Below are positions 55,547-64,000 of a DNA stretch of 64,000 nt, piece after piece. The stretch is taken from contig JAEUUA010000002.1 of NCBI GenBank assembly GCA_016787755.1, positions 1 through 64,000 of the forward strand, given 5' to 3'. How positions within the stretch are numbered: position 1 is the stretch's first letter; each line of letters starts with the position of its first letter. The stretch is from Cyclobacteriaceae bacterium (lineage in GTDB: Bacteria > Bacteroidota > Bacteroidia > Cytophagales > Cyclobacteriaceae). Both the position numbers and the translations under genes were made by a program. The notes beneath the pieces are model-generated. The model was given only the letters and a program-made list of their open reading frames with translations. It made no database searches and was not told the DNA's origin.

Positions 55547-58021
55547 ATGAAAAAAAGTATTCTTGCACTCCTGCTTTTAGTAAGCATTGCTTCCTTCGCC
55601 CAACGCAAAAAGGATCAACCTCAACCTGCTGCACCAGAGCCAAAACAAACGGTTTCTGGTATTGAAGCCAAAGTAGCAGGGATGAAAAAATTTCCCGGCT
55701 ATATAGATTTTTACTATGACGAAAAGCAGGACAAAGTTTTCCTAATCATTTCTAAGTTTGATTCTGAATTTTTATATGTTGAGTCTCTTACGGCCGGCAT
55801 TGGCTCTAATGATATTGGGTTAGACCGCAATCAATTGGGTCGCGAACGCGTTGTGAAGTTTGATCGGAGAGGCCCCAAAGTGTTACTTACCGAATTAAAT
55901 TATATGTATCGTGCGATTTCGAATAATCCGCAAGAGCGCAAAGCAGTAGAGGAAGCGTTTGCTCAATCGGTGCTTTGGGGTTTTACGGTTGTAGCCGAAG
56001 AGAATGGTCGCGTGCTGGTTGATGCGTCCGATTTTCTATTGCAGGATGCTCATGATGTGATTGGTCGATTGCGTGGAGCACAACAAGGAACGTATACGCT
56101 TGATAAATCACGTTCAGCTTTTTATTTGCCGCGCACAAAAAATTTTCCTGAGAATTCTGAATTTGAAGTAACGTTAACATTCACAGGTCAGGCAACGGGT
56201 GGTTACATCCGCAGTGTAACGCCAACACCTAATGTTGTTACCGTGCGCGAGCACCATTCGTTTGTTCAGCTACCGGATTCAAAGTATACCCCTCGCAAGT
56301 TTGATCCGCGTGCGGGCTATTTTAATATTTCGTATTACGATTATGCAACTCCAATTAGTGAACCAATTGAAAAACGTTTTATCACGCGTCATCGCTTAGA
56401 AAAGAAAGACCCAAATGCTGCGATGAGCGAACCGGTTGAGCCGATTATTTATTACATGGATCCAGGTGCACCCGAACCGATACGGTCTGCGCTGATGGAT
56501 GGCGCCAAGTGGTGGAACCAGGCTTTTGAAGCAGCCGGTTATAAAGATGCCTTTAGAGTAGAAGTGTTGCCTGACGATGCAGACCCAATGGATGTGAGAT
56601 ATAATTTAATTAACTGGATACATCGTTCCACACGGGGATGGTCCTATGGTTCGTCCGTTACTGATCCACGCACGGGAGAAATTATTAAAGGCCATGTGAA
56701 TTTAGGATCGCTAAGAGTAAGACAAGATTTTTTAATTGCTGAAGGATTACTCGCTCCGTATGAGGATGGCAAACCGGTTTCGAAAGAAATGGAAGCAATG
56801 GCGATTTCAAGATTGAGACAATTAGCTGCCCATGAAGTGGGTCATACGATTGGGTTGGCGCATGCCTATTCATCCAGTGCAGAAAATCTTGCTTCTGTGA
56901 TGGACTATCCACACCCCATCGTAACGTTAACGGATGGAAAAATAGATTTAAGTAATGCGTATGATACCAAGATTGGTGCGTTTGACAAAGTAACCATTAT
57001 GTATGGGTATCAACATTTCCCGCAGGGCAACGATGAAGACAAAGCCTTGAATGATATTGTTCAAAATTCATTGAAGGCCGGGTTAACCTTTTTATCCGAT
57101 CAGGATGCACGGCCGATGGGAGGTGCTCATCCTTTCGCCCACTTGTGGGATAATGGTAAAAACCCATCGGATGAATTGGATCGCGTGATGGAAGTGCGAG
57201 CAGTAGCATTAAAGAATTTTGGGGAACGCAACATTAAACCGGGCACCGCTATGGCGATGTTGGAAGAAGCGTTAGTACCTGTTTACTTCTTTCATCGTTA
57301 TCAAACAGAAGCAGCGGCAAAATTAATGGGTGGATTAAATTATCGCTATGCGTTGCGGGGCGATGGCCAGCCTGTTACCGAATTGCTAACCCCACAGCAA
57401 GAGATTAAAGCACTGGAGTCGTTACTTAAAACAGTTCAACCTTCTGCGCTTGCCTTGCCGGAGAGTTTATTAAAAATAATTCCTCCGCGACCGTTGGGAT
57501 ATGATCGTCACCGCGAATTGATGAAAGGCAAAACAGATTTAACGTTCGATCCGCTGGCAGCAGCTGAGACGGCTTCTGATCTTACGTTTAGTATGATTTT
57601 GTATCCGGCTCGGGCCAATCGGTTATTTGAACATCACTCACGCGATGCGCGGTTGCCAAGTTTGGAAAGTGTGATTGATAAACTATTAACCGCTACCATA
57701 AAATCACCTGCGAAGAGCGGCTACGAGGGAGCTATTCAAATGAGTACGGCCAATGCACTGTTTACTAATTTGGCGAAGCTGGCCGTTAGTAAAGATGCCT
57801 CAGCACAAACGAAAGCGATTGTTACTTTTAAACTTGATCAATTGAAGAGTTGGTTGCAAAGTAAAGCCACAACGGATGAAGAGTGGAAAGCCTACTATGC
57901 ATACATGGCAAAACAGATTATTCAATTTCAAGACGACCCGGATGAGTTTAAACACGATAAACCTTTGGATGCGCCACCCGGAGCACCCATTGGGATGACC
58001 GAGTGGATGTGTGAGAATTGA
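55547..58021 (+). CDS. Zinc metalloprotease of the DUF5117/DUF5118 type
   Basis: Exported 824-residue peptidase. A signal peptide (1-19) leads to DUF5118 (about 30-90) and DUF5117 (about 100-290). The catalytic domain holds HEVGHTIGLAH with His429, Glu430, His433 and His439, the metzincin-like zinc site, followed by SVMDYPHP as the Met-turn. The family is common in Bacteroidota outer membrane or periplasm; natural substrates are unknown. The last 15 codons lie in the first copy of a 49-base tandem duplication. Confidence 0.92.
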   Translation: MKKSILALLLLVSIASFAQRKKDQPQPAAPEPKQTVSGIEAKVAGMKKFPGYIDFYYDEKQDKVFLIISKFDSEFLYVESLTAGIGSNDIGLDRNQLGRERVVKFDRRGPKVLLTELNYMYRAISNNPQERKAVEEAFAQSVLWGFTVVAEENGRVLVDASDFLLQDAHDVIGRLRGAQQGTYTLDKSRSAFYLPRTKNFPENSEFEVTLTFTGQATGGYIRSVTPTPNVVTVREHHSFVQLPDSKYTPRKFDPRAGYFNISYYDYATPISEPIEKRFITRHRLEKKDPNAAMSEPVEPIIYYMDPGAPEPIRSALMDGAKWWNQAFEAAGYKDAFRVEVLPDDADPMDVRYNLINWIHRSTRGWSYGSSVTDPRTGEIIKGHVNLGSLRVRQDFLIAEGLLAPYEDGKPVSKEMEAMAISRLRQLAAHEVGHTIGLAHAYSSSAENLASVMDYPHPIVTLTDGKIDLSNAYDTKIGAFDKVTIMYGYQHFPQGNDEDKALNDIVQNSLKAGLTFLSDQDARPMGGAHPFAHLWDNGKNPSDELDRVMEVRAVALKNFGERNIKPGTAMAMLEEALVPVYFFHRYQTEAAAKLMGGLNYRYALRGDGQPVTELLTPQQEIKALESLLKTVQPSALALPESLLKIIPPRPLGYDRHRELMKGKTDLTFDPLAAAETASDLTFSMILYPARANRLFEHHSRDARLPSLESVIDKLLTATIKSPAKSGYEGAIQMSTANALFTNLAKLAVSKDASAQTKAIVTFKLDQLKSWLQSKATTDEEWKAYYAYMAKQIIQFQDDPDEFKHDKPLDAPPGAPIGMTEWMCEN

Positions 58022-58092
58022 TTATGTTAGAATGAAAGTTGGTATGACTGAGTGGATGTGTGAGAATTGATTAGGTTAGAATGAATGTTGCT
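57995..58092 (+). repeat. Tandem duplication, period 49
   Basis: Two copies of a 49-base unit starting at 57995 and 58044, differing at a few positions. The first copy covers the metalloprotease C-terminus and its stop (ATGACC to GAATTGA); the second is non-coding and carries the same stop context. Confidence 0.85.
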
Positions 58093-58110
58093 GGTCAGGC
58101 GACCAGCAAC
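58087..58110. repeat. Palindromic repeat, copy 1
   Basis: GTTGCTGGTC and GACCAGCAAC form a ten-base stem around AGGC. It continues directly from the tandem duplication. Its core is the exact reverse complement of copy 2 (58303-58328). Confidence 0.8.
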
Positions 58111-58162
58111 AACGAAGGTTAGTTGACGGCCATGATTGCCGGCTTACCTTAAAAATTGAGAT

Positions 58163-58348
58163 ATGAGAAAGATACTAATACTTCTACTGTTTACACCATT
58201 TTTAACTAGTGCTCAAACAGGTGACAAAAATTTTATAGATCAAAACTACATTGAAGTCACAGGTAAATCCGAATTACAGATTACTCCGGACTTGATTCCA
58301 GTTATTGCTGGTCGCCTGACCAGCAATATTCTAATATGGCATCCCTAA
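58163..58348 (+). pseudogene. Truncated SIMPL-domain (DUF541) protein
   Basis: A 61-codon frame with a signal peptide (MRKILILLLFTPFLTSAQ) and the standard SIMPL N-terminus (KNFIDQNYIEVTGKSELQIT). At about residue 47 it runs into the palindromic repeat and ends 16 codons later in unrelated residues (AGRLTSNILIWHP). Intact family members are about 220-240 residues, so nearly 180 are missing. I read this as a gene destroyed by repeat-associated rearrangement. Confidence 0.75.
58303..58328. repeat. Palindromic repeat, copy 2 (inverted)
   Basis: TATTGCTGGTC and GACCAGCAATA form an 11-base stem around GCCT. Its core is the reverse complement of copy 1 at 58087-58110, so the two bracket the SIMPL fragment in opposite orientation. 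Confidence 0.8.
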
Positions 58349-58425
58349 AGGGTTATTAAAATTCTTGGCTTGGCTTTGATTTTATCAATATTGCATCCGT
58401 ACGGGATTTAGATTAAGATGAGAAC

Positions 58426-59211
58426 TTAATGCGCTCCATCAAACCACTCCTTAAACTCGCTTACCTTTTCGCGGCTTACAATTATTTCGGGTTCCCACTT
58501 TATGTGCGGAGTAATTTTTAGTCGGCTGTTAGAATACACAATCACATCCTGAATGGCGCTGATGTGAATAATATAACTTCGGTTTACCCGGTAGAATAAT
58601 TTGGGGTCGAGGATTTCGCTCAGACTTTCCAAGGTATAATCGATAATAAATTTCCTGAGTTGATTGGTTATCAGGTACACATCGCGGCCATCGGCAAAGA
58701 GAATACTTATTTGATCAGAAGTAATAGATTTTATATGATCGCCCAGCTTAACCATAAATCGATTCTTATAGGACTTACTTTGGGCCGTATCAAATGTTTT
58801 GGTAATTGCTTCATTCCGCTCTTCACTCCAGCGCAGTTGATTACCCAATTCTTCTACTTTTTTTAAGCTGTTGGATAAATCGGTAAACGTGATAGGCTTC
58901 AGGAGGTAATCGATGCCATTCATCTTAAAGGCATCGAGGGCAAACTCGTTGTAGGCTGTGATAAAGATAACCGGCTTCTGCACCGTTACTTCTTTAAAGA
59001 TGTCAAAACTCACCCCATCCTTCAATTGAATATCCATAAAGATTAAATCGATGGTGGATTGATTGGCTTCCAGCCAATTCACTGCATCTTCAACGGACTC
59101 AACAACACCTTTGATTACAATACCCGTGCTATACCGAGTGAGGTAGCGCGCCAACTTTTCACTGGCCGGGGTTTCATCTTCTACAATAAGCACATTCAGG
59201 ACTACACTCAT
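58426..59211 (-). CDS. LytTR-type response regulator
   Basis: A 261-residue regulator. The receiver domain has phosphoacceptor Asp60 in LIFMDIQLKDGVSF, and the LytTR DNA-binding domain covers about 155-255 (MVKLGDHIKSITSDQI, FYRVNRSYIIHISAI). Its start overlaps the stop of the upstream sensor-like gene by four bases. It should control targets in response to one or both sensors. Confidence 0.94.
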   Translation of the reverse strand: MSVVLNVLIVEDETPASEKLARYLTRYSTGIVIKGVVESVEDAVNWLEANQSTIDLIFMDIQLKDGVSFDIFKEVTVQKPVIFITAYNEFALDAFKMNGIDYLLKPITFTDLSNSLKKVEELGNQLRWSEERNEAITKTFDTAQSKSYKNRFMVKLGDHIKSITSDQISILFADGRDVYLITNQLRKFIIDYTLESLSEILDPKLFYRVNRSYIIHISAIQDVIVYSNSRLKITPHIKWEPEIIVSREKVSEFKEWFDGAH

Positions 59212-60260
59212 GCGTGCTCTGGTGTTTCGTCAGCGATCTGCATAAGCGGAAATTTAATATAATTTTCTTTGCCCGCTTTCACTTGTACAAATGGATTTTC
59301 ACTAAAGAATGAATACGATCGCTGCAGTCGCGCATACGCATTCAAACTATCAGTGTGCAACAGCAACTTATCGTTGATGGAATGTTGCAACACCAGATAC
59401 TCGTCACCTTCTTCCAAGTACACCCGAATCACCAATGGAGATTGCTTGGAGATAAGCGTATTGCGAACAATGGCATCGATAGTCACCAATAATGAACCGG
59501 GAATAAGGTGAATGTTTTTACCATTAATGGAACTTAGCAGATTCAAGTGGTTTTGAAACTTGTAGTTCAAAAGCTTTACTAATTGTTCGGCTGCATTCAT
59601 TTCTTCTTCAAAGGTGATCAGCTCCTTGTGGCGGTTGATAAGGCTATAACGATATATGCCGGCCAGGTAATCAATTTGCTCTTCAGCCTGATCAACATTG
59701 TGTTGTAGGGTAAGTATCAGGTTCTCCAAACTTTCGTAAAGCAAGTCCGGATTTATTTCATTCTTAAAAGAAGTGAAATCGAGCTCTAATTTTTCGCGCA
59801 ACTTTTTCTCCTGCTGAATTAGTAATGTGTTCTCCCGATTCAAATTAAAGTTACTGAAGAATAGTACATTATATAATAAACCAATTACTCCATAGATAGA
59901 AAGAAACAGGCTGAGCTCGCTTGAGCTAATGTCAAATCCAATAATCCATTTATAGTAAGCACTAATGGAGGTACCCACCAACACCAACGAAATAGTAAGT
60001 GTGATAAAAAATTGAGAAAGGATTCTCCGCTGTATGGTTTGTTGGTCTAACCATTTTTTTGATAAAAATATGGTAAGTCGCATGGACTCCAGAGAAATGT
60101 AGGCCAACGCAATGCATACGTAAACTTCATTACTACTAAAAACATTTTTTATTTCAGTAAATGCATTATTGATCAGTAGAATAAGCAGGTACACCATCAA
60201 GCCCAAGACGGGTGCTGATAGGATCCGGAATAGTGGCTGATGAATAAACAATCGGTTCAT
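59208..60260 (-). CDS. LytS-like sensor lacking the phosphoacceptor His
   Basis: A 350-residue membrane protein with about four helices in the first 140 residues, then the His_kinase domain fold. Where active members have INPHFLFN, this one reads INPDLLYES, with Asp172 in place of His. The region matching the ATPase N-box lacks the usual Glu/Asn pair (TIDAIVRNT). It is probably a pseudokinase that senses or regulates rather than phosphorylates. It overlaps both neighbours by four bases. Confidence 0.88.
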   Translation of the reverse strand: MNRLFIHQPLFRILSAPVLGLMVYLLILLINNAFTEIKNVFSSNEVYVCIALAYISLESMRLTIFLSKKWLDQQTIQRRILSQFFITLTISLVLVGTSISAYYKWIIGFDISSSELSLFLSIYGVIGLLYNVLFFSNFNLNRENTLLIQQEKKLREKLELDFTSFKNEINPDLLYESLENLILTLQHNVDQAEEQIDYLAGIYRYSLINRHKELITFEEEMNAAEQLVKLLNYKFQNHLNLLSSINGKNIHLIPGSLLVTIDAIVRNTLISKQSPLVIRVYLEEGDEYLVLQHSINDKLLLHTDSLNAYARLQRSYSFFSENPFVQVKAGKENYIKFPLMQIADETPEHA

Positions 60261-61324
60261 GAAAATTGAAAAGCTGGGTATCTCTCTTGTTTGACATTTC
60301 GTTTTAGCACGGGAAGTATAACCGTAAACCGGGCTTCGTTCTTGATCAGTACTTTTTCTTCTGTAAAGAATTGGTAGCGACTGGTAATGGTTGTTAATCC
60401 AATCCGAAAACTTTCGCTTTTTTCGGCAATTGTTTTTGAATTAGCCACCAGGATACGGGTATTGTCCTGTGCTGATATGTAAATTAATAACGGATTGTCT
60501 TTCGAAATTTTATTATGCTTCACCGCATTCTCAACCAACAGCTGTAACGTCATGGGTGGAATGAAGGTGTCGTATAAGCTTTTCGGTAAATTAAATTCAA
60601 GAGAAAGATGTTGTTCGTATCGAACCTGAAGCAGGTAGTAGTAGGCTTTCACAAACTCAATTTCTTCGCGCACGGTGACGAGCTTTTGCTTTTGGTTGTC
60701 GATCACATAGCGAAATGTATCAGCCATTCTTCTGATAAATTGTTCCGCCATGAAGGCATCTTTAAACAACAGAGACGAAACTGTATTCAGGCAGTTAAAT
60801 AAATAATGGGGACTGATTTGTGATTTTAACGATTCAAATTGAAGCTCAAGTTGCAGCCGATCCAGACGCATGTTTTCAACCTGATTTTTGGCGTAGAATT
60901 GATACGAGAACAGCAATCCATAAAAAATCTCATAAATAAATAATGTGATGGCGAGCAGAATACCCAATTTGATCATGTCTTCTGATCGCGCTCCGAGCAA
61001 CAATAAATTGGCTGTTATCGCAAAAGCAAGAACTAGAATTCCATTAATCAAATATCCAGAAAGGAAGCGTGCTAAAAAATGAGTTCGCCAGTGAATCCAA
61101 CGATCTAATAGGATATCTATTTTCCAGGCCAAGAATCCTGCCATGTTGGTAATTACAATGCAGATTGCGTATTCGTACGCCTCCCATTTAAGAGATGGAA
61201 AACGACCGTGGTTGCTATAGAAAATGTAAATGAAAAAGAGTACCCCGAGGCTTGTGCAGATTATGGCAAGCAATCCGAATTTTTTCATGAAACGATTTTG
61301 AAATATGCTGAACGGATAGTCCAT
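60257..61324 (-). CDS. LytS-like sensor histidine kinase
   Basis: A 355-residue kinase with about four helices in the first 140 residues. The phosphoacceptor is His173 in ISPHYLFNCLN, and the ATPase N-box is intact (LQLLVENAVKHNKIS). The G-box is less clear but the C-terminus is normal in length. It is the first gene of the three-gene LytTR operon and the likely phosphate donor. An internal ATG (residue 13) could also serve as start. Confidence 0.92.
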   Translation of the reverse strand: MDYPFSIFQNRFMKKFGLLAIICTSLGVLFFIYIFYSNHGRFPSLKWEAYEYAICIVITNMAGFLAWKIDILLDRWIHWRTHFLARFLSGYLINGILVLAFAITANLLLLGARSEDMIKLGILLAITLFIYEIFYGLLFSYQFYAKNQVENMRLDRLQLELQFESLKSQISPHYLFNCLNTVSSLLFKDAFMAEQFIRRMADTFRYVIDNQKQKLVTVREEIEFVKAYYYLLQVRYEQHLSLEFNLPKSLYDTFIPPMTLQLLVENAVKHNKISKDNPLLIYISAQDNTRILVANSKTIAEKSESFRIGLTTITSRYQFFTEEKVLIKNEARFTVILPVLKRNVKQERYPAFQFS

Positions 61325-61387
61325 AATACCTTTAAACTACTCAAAATTTTGAAAGTTTCAGGCACGATGGAATTTCTATCAATTGAA

Positions 61388-62806
61388 TTAGTTATTCATA
61401 GCACGCATCGTGCGGCCATAGTAGGTTTCAGAATTAATATTTTTAGCAGCCGAACGATAAGCATCTTTGACTCCATTGCTTGCTGATTTTACATAGGGTG
61501 CAGCCTCAACGAGCACTTCGGTCATATAGTGATCGGAATGAAGTTCGGAAGCGGCCTTAATAATCGCAATCATTTTCCCATCTGTCATTTGGGGTGTTGA
61601 CAAGGCAGTTCGCAGCGTCTGTGATTTATAGTGATCGCTGCCCATGGAGTCGCAGTACTCAACCAGTTTTTTAAACTGTGCTTCTTTTAATTCTTGCTTT
61701 TTCAAAAGGGATGTTAACACTTCTGTGCGATAGTGATCCGATTCAATGGAAGCGGTAACCAATAACAGATTGGTCAAGGATTGTTCATCAATCGGATTGC
61801 GCAACAATTCTTTAATCACTTGCGTGATGTAGTGATCAGAGCTAATATCCTTCACCGCTTCAATTGCTTTTTGGTACGATTCGGGGGAGAGTTTCCGATC
61901 AAGTGCTTTGGTTAGTATTTCTGTGCGGTAATGATCTGAATTAACTGATTTGGATGAATTAATAATTTCAATCATGATGGGGTCGGTAAGATTGGATTGA
62001 CGCATTAAGGAGGTTAGCACCTCTGTCTTGTAATGATCGGATCCCATTCTTGAAGACGAGGCCAGAATGATTTTAACATTTTCAATTGAAGCCGATTGAT
62101 CGCTAAGGGCTTCTTTGATTACCTGAGTTTTATAATGATCGGAACCCAATCTGTTGGTGGCAGTAAAGAGAGACTGAGTAGCTTCTTTGTTTTGTAAGAA
62201 CTTGGAAAGATTGTTTTGTAAAAACTGACTTAGATAATGATCCGAGTCAATGTTATCAGAAATTTTAGAAATAATTAGTGCATAATCTTTTTCCTGCACA
62301 GGTTTCTTCATCAACAAATTGGCATAATGAGATTTGATATAATCGCTTTTCATTTGATCAATCTCGTTGAGTACACCTTGGGTTCCACCCTTAGCATAGA
62401 ACCGATTTACTCTGCTTTCGGCAGCAATGGTGGTTGTGCGAACTACTTCGGGTAGAATTTCAGCGAGCCACTTACGACCTTCAGGTTCATAATTAACAGC
62501 TGAGCGACCTTCAAAGTATTCGCGTTTTATCAACTTACCCTCCGTACTTATTTTTATAGTTCGCCTGCTTCCAAAAGAAGTTTTGGTGATCTCCAGATAG
62601 CCATCCGAACTCATGCTTTTTATGTCCTTATCATCATCAGTAACTTCAACAGTTCCGCGTATTTCTATATTGAAACTGTTGAACCCATCAGAGTTTTTGT
62701 AGGTAATCTTGGAGTCTTTGTCTGAAGAATAGACATGCGTAGATGCCGATTGAGAATAGGCGGCAACGCTAAGCAGGACGAGAACAAGGAGCTTGAAGAA
62801 CTTCAT
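61388..62806 (-). CDS. Secreted protein with eight SDHY repeats
   Basis: A 472-residue protein from ATG 62806 (MKFFKLLVLVLLSVAAYSQ), a clear signal peptide. The frame extends upstream by 52 codons, but these lie in a spacer and before a second ATG at 62812. Residues about 25-130 form a beta-rich domain (SDKDSKITYKNSDGFNSFNI). Eight helical repeats of 33-34 residues follow, each opening with [GNSEHD]SDHY then [KRI]T(E/Q)(V/I)(L/I)(T/K); a ninth is degenerate (NSETYYG). The pattern suggests a HEAT-like solenoid. Function unknown. Confidence 0.82.
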   Translation of the reverse strand: MKFFKLLVLVLLSVAAYSQSASTHVYSSDKDSKITYKNSDGFNSFNIEIRGTVEVTDDDKDIKSMSSDGYLEITKTSFGSRRTIKISTEGKLIKREYFEGRSAVNYEPEGRKWLAEILPEVVRTTTIAAESRVNRFYAKGGTQGVLNEIDQMKSDYIKSHYANLLMKKPVQEKDYALIISKISDNIDSDHYLSQFLQNNLSKFLQNKEATQSLFTATNRLGSDHYKTQVIKEALSDQSASIENVKIILASSSRMGSDHYKTEVLTSLMRQSNLTDPIMIEIINSSKSVNSDHYRTEILTKALDRKLSPESYQKAIEAVKDISSDHYITQVIKELLRNPIDEQSLTNLLLVTASIESDHYRTEVLTSLLKKQELKEAQFKKLVEYCDSMGSDHYKSQTLRTALSTPQMTDGKMIAIIKAASELHSDHYMTEVLVEAAPYVKSASNGVKDAYRSAAKNINSETYYGRTMRAMNN

Positions 62807-62927
62807 AATCATTATTTTACTGAGAATAACGGTAAAGGTGCGGTTAGGATGCCAAGTGGGCAACGAGAATGAAATGAACCGCCTGATAGATGTATTGAGT
62901 TGTAAGAACCCGTAGTTGGTTTTAACT

Positions 62928-63722
62928 CTACTTATTAAATCCGCGTTGGCGCACAGCTTCAAACACCACTACGGCCGCAGCATTCGATACATTCAGGGAG
63001 TCAATTACACCCTGCATGGGAATGATGATATTGGCTGAAGAATTTTCCACCCAAAGATCGGACAAGCCAGTGGCTTCGGTTCCCATCACAATGGCTGCAG
63101 GTTGTTTGAAATCAACTTCGTTATAGGGTACAGATGCCTTTAGATACGTACAGAAAATTTTGATTCCATTTTTATTCAACCATTCAATGGTTTCGGAAGA
63201 AGTAGCGGATGCAATTTGTTTGGTGAACACGCAACCCACACTTGAGCGGATTACGTTGGGATTGTAAAAATCAGTTTGTGGATCGCAAATGATAACCGCA
63301 TCAACTCCAGAGGCATCGGCTGTTCGCAATATCGCACCCAGATTGCCGGGCTTTTCGACTGCTTCTAAAATAAGGATGAGTGGATTTTTACTTACTTGAA
63401 TATCCTGCAGCCGATGTGTTTTCTGTTCGGCCACAGCCAAAATACCCCCCGTGGTTTCGCGGATGGCAATTTTGTCGAATACTTCTTTTGAGACGGGTAC
63501 TAATAACCGATCCTGACTCAGTAGGTCAGCCGATTCTTTGTGATTGATGATCTCTTCGCAATAAAAGATGTTCCCGATTTTATATCCGGCTTCGATGGCC
63601 ATGCGTACTTCCTTGGCGCCTTCCACTACAAAGAGTTGTTGCTTTCTCCGTTCGCGAGGCTTTTCTAAAGCAAGCAGACTTTTGATTTTTGGATTTTGGG
63701 TGCTGGTGATCAGAAAATGCAT
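62928..63722 (-). CDS. TrmH/SpoU-type RNA methyltransferase
   Basis: A 264-residue SPOUT enzyme that 2'-O-methylates a ribose in tRNA or rRNA. The N-terminal substrate-binding domain begins at SLLALEKPRERRKQQLFVVE. The knot motifs are EAVEKPGNLGAILRTADASG, then VMGTEATGLSDLW and IPMQGVIDSLNVSNAAAVVV. The RNA target cannot be fixed. Its start is divergent from the methyltransferase gene at the window edge. Confidence 0.93.
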   Translation of the reverse strand: MHFLITSTQNPKIKSLLALEKPRERRKQQLFVVEGAKEVRMAIEAGYKIGNIFYCEEIINHKESADLLSQDRLLVPVSKEVFDKIAIRETTGGILAVAEQKTHRLQDIQVSKNPLILILEAVEKPGNLGAILRTADASGVDAVIICDPQTDFYNPNVIRSSVGCVFTKQIASATSSETIEWLNKNGIKIFCTYLKASVPYNEVDFKQPAAIVMGTEATGLSDLWVENSSANIIIPMQGVIDSLNVSNAAAVVVFEAVRQRGFNK

Positions 63723-63807
63723 AGCTGTTCAAAAGTCAAGATTCAAAATTGAAGATCAAAGTATGGGAATGGGTTATTTCTTACTTTTGAATCTTAAAGA
63801 TTGAATT

Positions 63808-64000
63808 TTGAATTTATATTATCCTTCATCCTGGCAAGACTACGAACTTCTCGACAGTGGAGGTTTTGAAAAACTAGAGCGTTTTGGAAACGTAGTTCTT
63901 ATTCGGCCTGAACCACAAGCCATTTGGGAACGCGTACTTTCAGAATCGGATTGGAAGAAACAAGCGCATGCGCATTTTACCCGCGAACAAAAAGATAACT
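63808..64000 (+). CDS. RlmI/RlmK-like rRNA methyltransferase, 5' part only
   Basis: The first 64 codons of a gene that runs off the right edge. The text YYPSSWQDYELLDSGGFEKL and then FGNVVLIRPEPQAIW is typical of the PUA-like N-terminus of class I SAM-dependent rRNA cytosine methyltransferases. The frame opens after a TGA at 63802, and the only normal start is a TTG at 63808. Confidence 0.7.
   Translation, partial: MNLYYPSSWQDYELLDSGGFEKLERFGNVVLIRPEPQAIWERVLSESDWKKQAHAHFTREQKDN

Noticed and set aside
61500..62270. Regular repeats suggesting a CRISPR or DNA satellite
   Set aside because: The repeats are conserved at the protein level (SDHY) with differing codons and no spacers, so they are coding repeats.

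Overview
The window is a chromosomal segment of a Bacteroidota bacterium, most likely of the order Cytophagales (class Cytophagia). The evidence is three proteins with type IX secretion C-terminal sorting domains, TonB receptors, an HmuY-type haem protein, a class II PyrF, DUF2851, DUF3078 and DUF5117/5118 proteins, LytTR and propeller-type two-component systems, few Shine-Dalgarno sequences, TAnnTTTG promoter boxes and moderate-to-low GC. It is mostly ordinary core genome. I see no prophage, CRISPR array or biosynthetic cluster, and only a decayed trace of an insertion sequence.

Layout. 1-3750 (minus): a TPR protein cut by the window edge, a type B T9SS cargo protein and a beta-helix protein. 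3877-10457 (plus): ftsK, a LolA-like carrier, pyrF, DUF2851 and a polytopic membrane protein. 10478-12398 (minus): a small barrel protein and a T9SS cargo protein whose reading frame is broken at a run of ten C. 12536-14074: a NeuD-type acyltransferase and a nucleoside phosphorylase. 14406-16650 (minus): an outer-membrane protein, a 620-base non-coding stretch with an IS3-like remnant, and a small unknown gene. 16954-24536 (plus): M16 peptidase, O-methyltransferase, MltD-like LysM transglycosylase, response regulator, DUF3078, GNAT and a HerA-like ATPase. 24630-30815: an iron/haem island (FecA-like receptor, AraC regulator, HmuR-like receptor, HmuY lipoprotein) closed by a strong terminator. 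30879-34925: small membrane proteins, VOC and DUF1801 proteins and a YpfJ-like metalloprotease.

35028-39240 is nuoABCD followed directly by the NAD(P)H-hydrate repair enzyme nnr; the rest of complex I is not here. 39364-42279 holds a T9SS mini-protein and a gluconokinase/6-phosphogluconate dehydrogenase pair feeding the pentose phosphate pathway. 42276-49839 holds an M28 peptidase, a universal stress protein, asnS, rpoN, a PAP2-like membrane protein, an enoyl-CoA hydratase and a barrel protein. tRNA-Arg(ACG) lies at 49936-50009. 50084-51625 (minus) is an ECF sigma factor, a one-helix protein and a TonB-like protein. 51751-55300 is a propeller histidine kinase with its LuxR regulator. 55547-58021 is a large zinc metalloprotease, followed by repeats and a truncated SIMPL gene. 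58426-61324 (minus) is a LytTR system with two tandem sensors, one lacking the phosphoacceptor histidine. The end holds a SDHY-repeat protein, a TrmH-type RNA methyltransferase and the start of an RlmI-like methyltransferase.

Most notable: (i) the poly-C tract plus adjacent perfect hairpin at the start of the T9SS cargo gene near 12350-12398; (ii) the kinase/pseudokinase/LytTR trio; (iii) the SDHY-repeat secreted protein; (iv) the SIMPL gene cut at one of two inverted copies of a 22-base palindrome.
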